From the NCBI RefSeq assembly GCF_008107695.1, contig NZ_VIRG01000070.1, positions 1,488,001 to 1,552,000 on the forward strand: a stretch of 64,000 nucleotides of DNA, written 5' to 3'. Position 1 is the stretch's first letter, and each line of letters starts with the position of its first letter. Below, one piece after another: positions 62,787 to 64,000 of the stretch. The notes beneath the pieces are model-generated. The model made no database searches. It worked only from the letters and a program-made list of their open reading frames with translations, and was not told the DNA's origin. This DNA is from Stappia sp. BW2. GTDB taxonomy: Bacteria; Pseudomonadota; Alphaproteobacteria; Rhizobiales; Stappiaceae. The translations under genes and the position numbers were made by a program.

Positions 62787-64000
62787 TCAGTGGTCGGCTA
62801 GCCAGTCACGCACGCGTGCTTCCAGGCCTTCCGTCACATCGTCTTCGCCGTATTCCTCAATCGCTTCGGAAAGGAATGCGAGTACCAGCAAGGTCTTCGC
62901 CTCGTCTTCCGGAATGCCGCGAGCGCGCAGATAGAAGAGCAGATCCTCATCGATCTGTCCGCTGGTCGCACCATGGGCACACAATACGTCGTCCGCGAAG
63001 ATTTCCAGTTCCGGCTTGTTGGCCATTTCCGCGTCCTCGGAGAGGAGCAGAGCCTGGGTCATCATCTCGCCATCGGTCTTCTGGGCATGCTGGGCAACGT
63101 TGATCCGCCCCTGGTAAACACCCTTGGCCTCGCCGTCGAGCACGGTCTTGAAGAACTCGCGGCTGTTACAGTTCGGCACGACGTGATCGACAATCAATGT
63201 CTGGTCGGCAAGCGACTTGCCACCAGCCATGGTCACTCCGTAGATCTTCGCTTCGGAGTTTTCGCCCGTGAAGTTGATGAATTGCTGGTTGCGGGTAAAT
63301 TGCGGTCCAGCAATGAAGCCGAGCGATTTCAGTTCCGCCTCTGCGCCAAGCGTCGCGATTGTCGTGAACAGCTGCGCTGCGTCGGTCTTGCCGACGATCA
63401 GACGCGTGGCGGCGAGCGCTGCCTTGTCGGCGATATCGTAATCGAAGACCGTGTTCAGTTCCCCCTCGCCGGTATCTCCGGCAAAGGTTTCCAGAAGACG
63501 CAGCTTAGCCCCCTCGCCGAGTTCCACGCGGTTGCGGACTGCCTGAGCACCTTTGGCTGTCGCCACCTGAACCAGTTCGACCGGTTTGGATACTTCCACA
63601 CCGCTCTTGACCGTGATGACAACGCCCCCCTGGAGAAACGCAGTGTTCAAGGCGACCACGCCATCAGTGAGGCCCGACTTCGGCGAAGCAACCAACTGGG
63701 TGCCCGTTTCGCCGGCAAGCGCTTCAGCAACGCTTGTCAGCGTCACGCCTTCACTGGCAAGTGCTTCAACATCCGAAAGCCCGGCAAGAAAAGAGCCATT
63801 GGCGACGACGATACGGTAGCGGTCGATATCTCCGAAACCGTCCTGAGTCTCAATCAGGCTTGTAGCCTCAGCCTCATCAGCCGCGCCAGCAAGCGGGGCA
63901 GCTGATTTCATGTAGGCGCGAAGGTCGGAATACTTGTATTCCTCAACCCGGCGGTGCGGCAGACCACGGTCACGGATCTGGCCAAGCGCGGCGTCGCGCA
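62787..64000 (-). CDS. sufD: Fe-S cluster assembly protein SufD (partial)
   Basis: The frame continues upstream of the internal ATG at 63911 to the right edge of the window, with RGLPHRRVEEYKYSDLRAYM, a standard SufD N-terminal sequence. The gene is therefore cut by the edge and the ATG at 63911 is not the start. The visible 404 residues include the beta-helix core with NSREFFKTVLDGEAKGVYQG and the C-terminal CAHGATSGQIDEDLLFYLRARGI. SufD forms the scaffold with SufB and SufC, which should lie beyond the edge. Confidence 0.95.
   Translation of the reverse strand, partial: RDAALGQIRDRGLPHRRVEEYKYSDLRAYMKSAAPLAGAADEAEATSLIETQDGFGDIDRYRIVVANGSFLAGLSDVEALASEGVTLTSVAEALAGETGTQLVASPKSGLTDGVVALNTAFLQGGVVITVKSGVEVSKPVELVQVATAKGAQAVRNRVELGEGAKLRLLETFAGDTGEGELNTVFDYDIADKAALAATRLIVGKTDAAQLFTTIATLGAEAELKSLGFIAGPQFTRNQQFINFTGENSEAKIYGVTMAGGKSLADQTLIVDHVVPNCNSREFFKTVLDGEAKGVYQGRINVAQHAQKTDGEMMTQALLLSEDAEMANKPELEIFADDVLCAHGATSGQIDEDLLFYLRARGIPEDEAKTLLVLAFLSEAIEEYGEDDVTEGLEARVRDWLADH

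Overview
The window looks like chromosomal DNA of an alphaproteobacterium, most likely a marine Hyphomicrobiales member close to Stappiaceae (Roseibium/Labrenzia-like). This is inferred from gene order and protein style, not from a database search. It carries the usual alphaproteobacterial housekeeping run (erpA, xthA, dgt, argS, a SPOR protein, nagZ, scpA, scpB, tatABC, serS, surE, pcm, LysM/M23 protein, yajC-secD-secF). It also has an ExoR-type Sel1 protein, TrmFO, a SUF operon, paa genes and DUF1127 genes with CCUCCUCCC hairpins. I saw no rRNA, tRNA, CRISPR array, insertion sequence or prophage.

Region 1 (1-11241) is a type I secretion and adhesin locus. Two overlapping ABC-exporter genes (one cut by the window edge) diverge from a giant acidic cadherin/RTX protein of about 2520 residues. 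An HlyD-type adaptor gene converges on it. The adhesin contains a 1230-bp tandem duplication. Region 2 (11482-14627) holds paaG-paaI-paaK for phenylacetate catabolism, facing a decayed paaZ remnant. Region 3 (14842-20207) holds a probable Zur-controlled znuA, an L,D-transpeptidase, a small HExxH protein without obvious family, and ssb. Region 4 (20208-24612) has uvrA, then two small DUF1127 genes, each followed by hairpins exposing CCTCCTCCC. These closely resemble the CcsR/cuckoo small-RNA loci known from Rhodobacter.

Region 5 (24785-37965) runs from trmFO through a phytoene-synthase-like gene and a Mth938-domain gene (relatives of mitochondrial complex I assembly factors), secF-secD-yajC, a DUF815 ATPase, a degenerate LysM/M23 lipoprotein, pcm, surE, serS and tatCBA. 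Region 6 (38092-50602) continues the conserved run: scpBA, nagZ, a SPOR protein, argS and dgt. It is interrupted by an orphan FbpC/PotA-like ATPase and by a three-gene insert (esterase, EamA transporter, LysR regulator). Region 7 (50757-59867) contains erpA, xthA, a small Cys-rich exported protein, an ExoR-like Sel1 protein, parE, a sulfotransferase-like gene, an RhlE-type helicase and a GGDEF protein. Region 8 (59942-64000) holds tenA and the distal part of a SUF operon (sufD-sufS-sufT-sufA), running off the right edge inside sufD.

Starts were chosen by ribosome-binding site and family fit, so several genes are shorter than the longest open frame. All family assignments come from reading motifs by eye.
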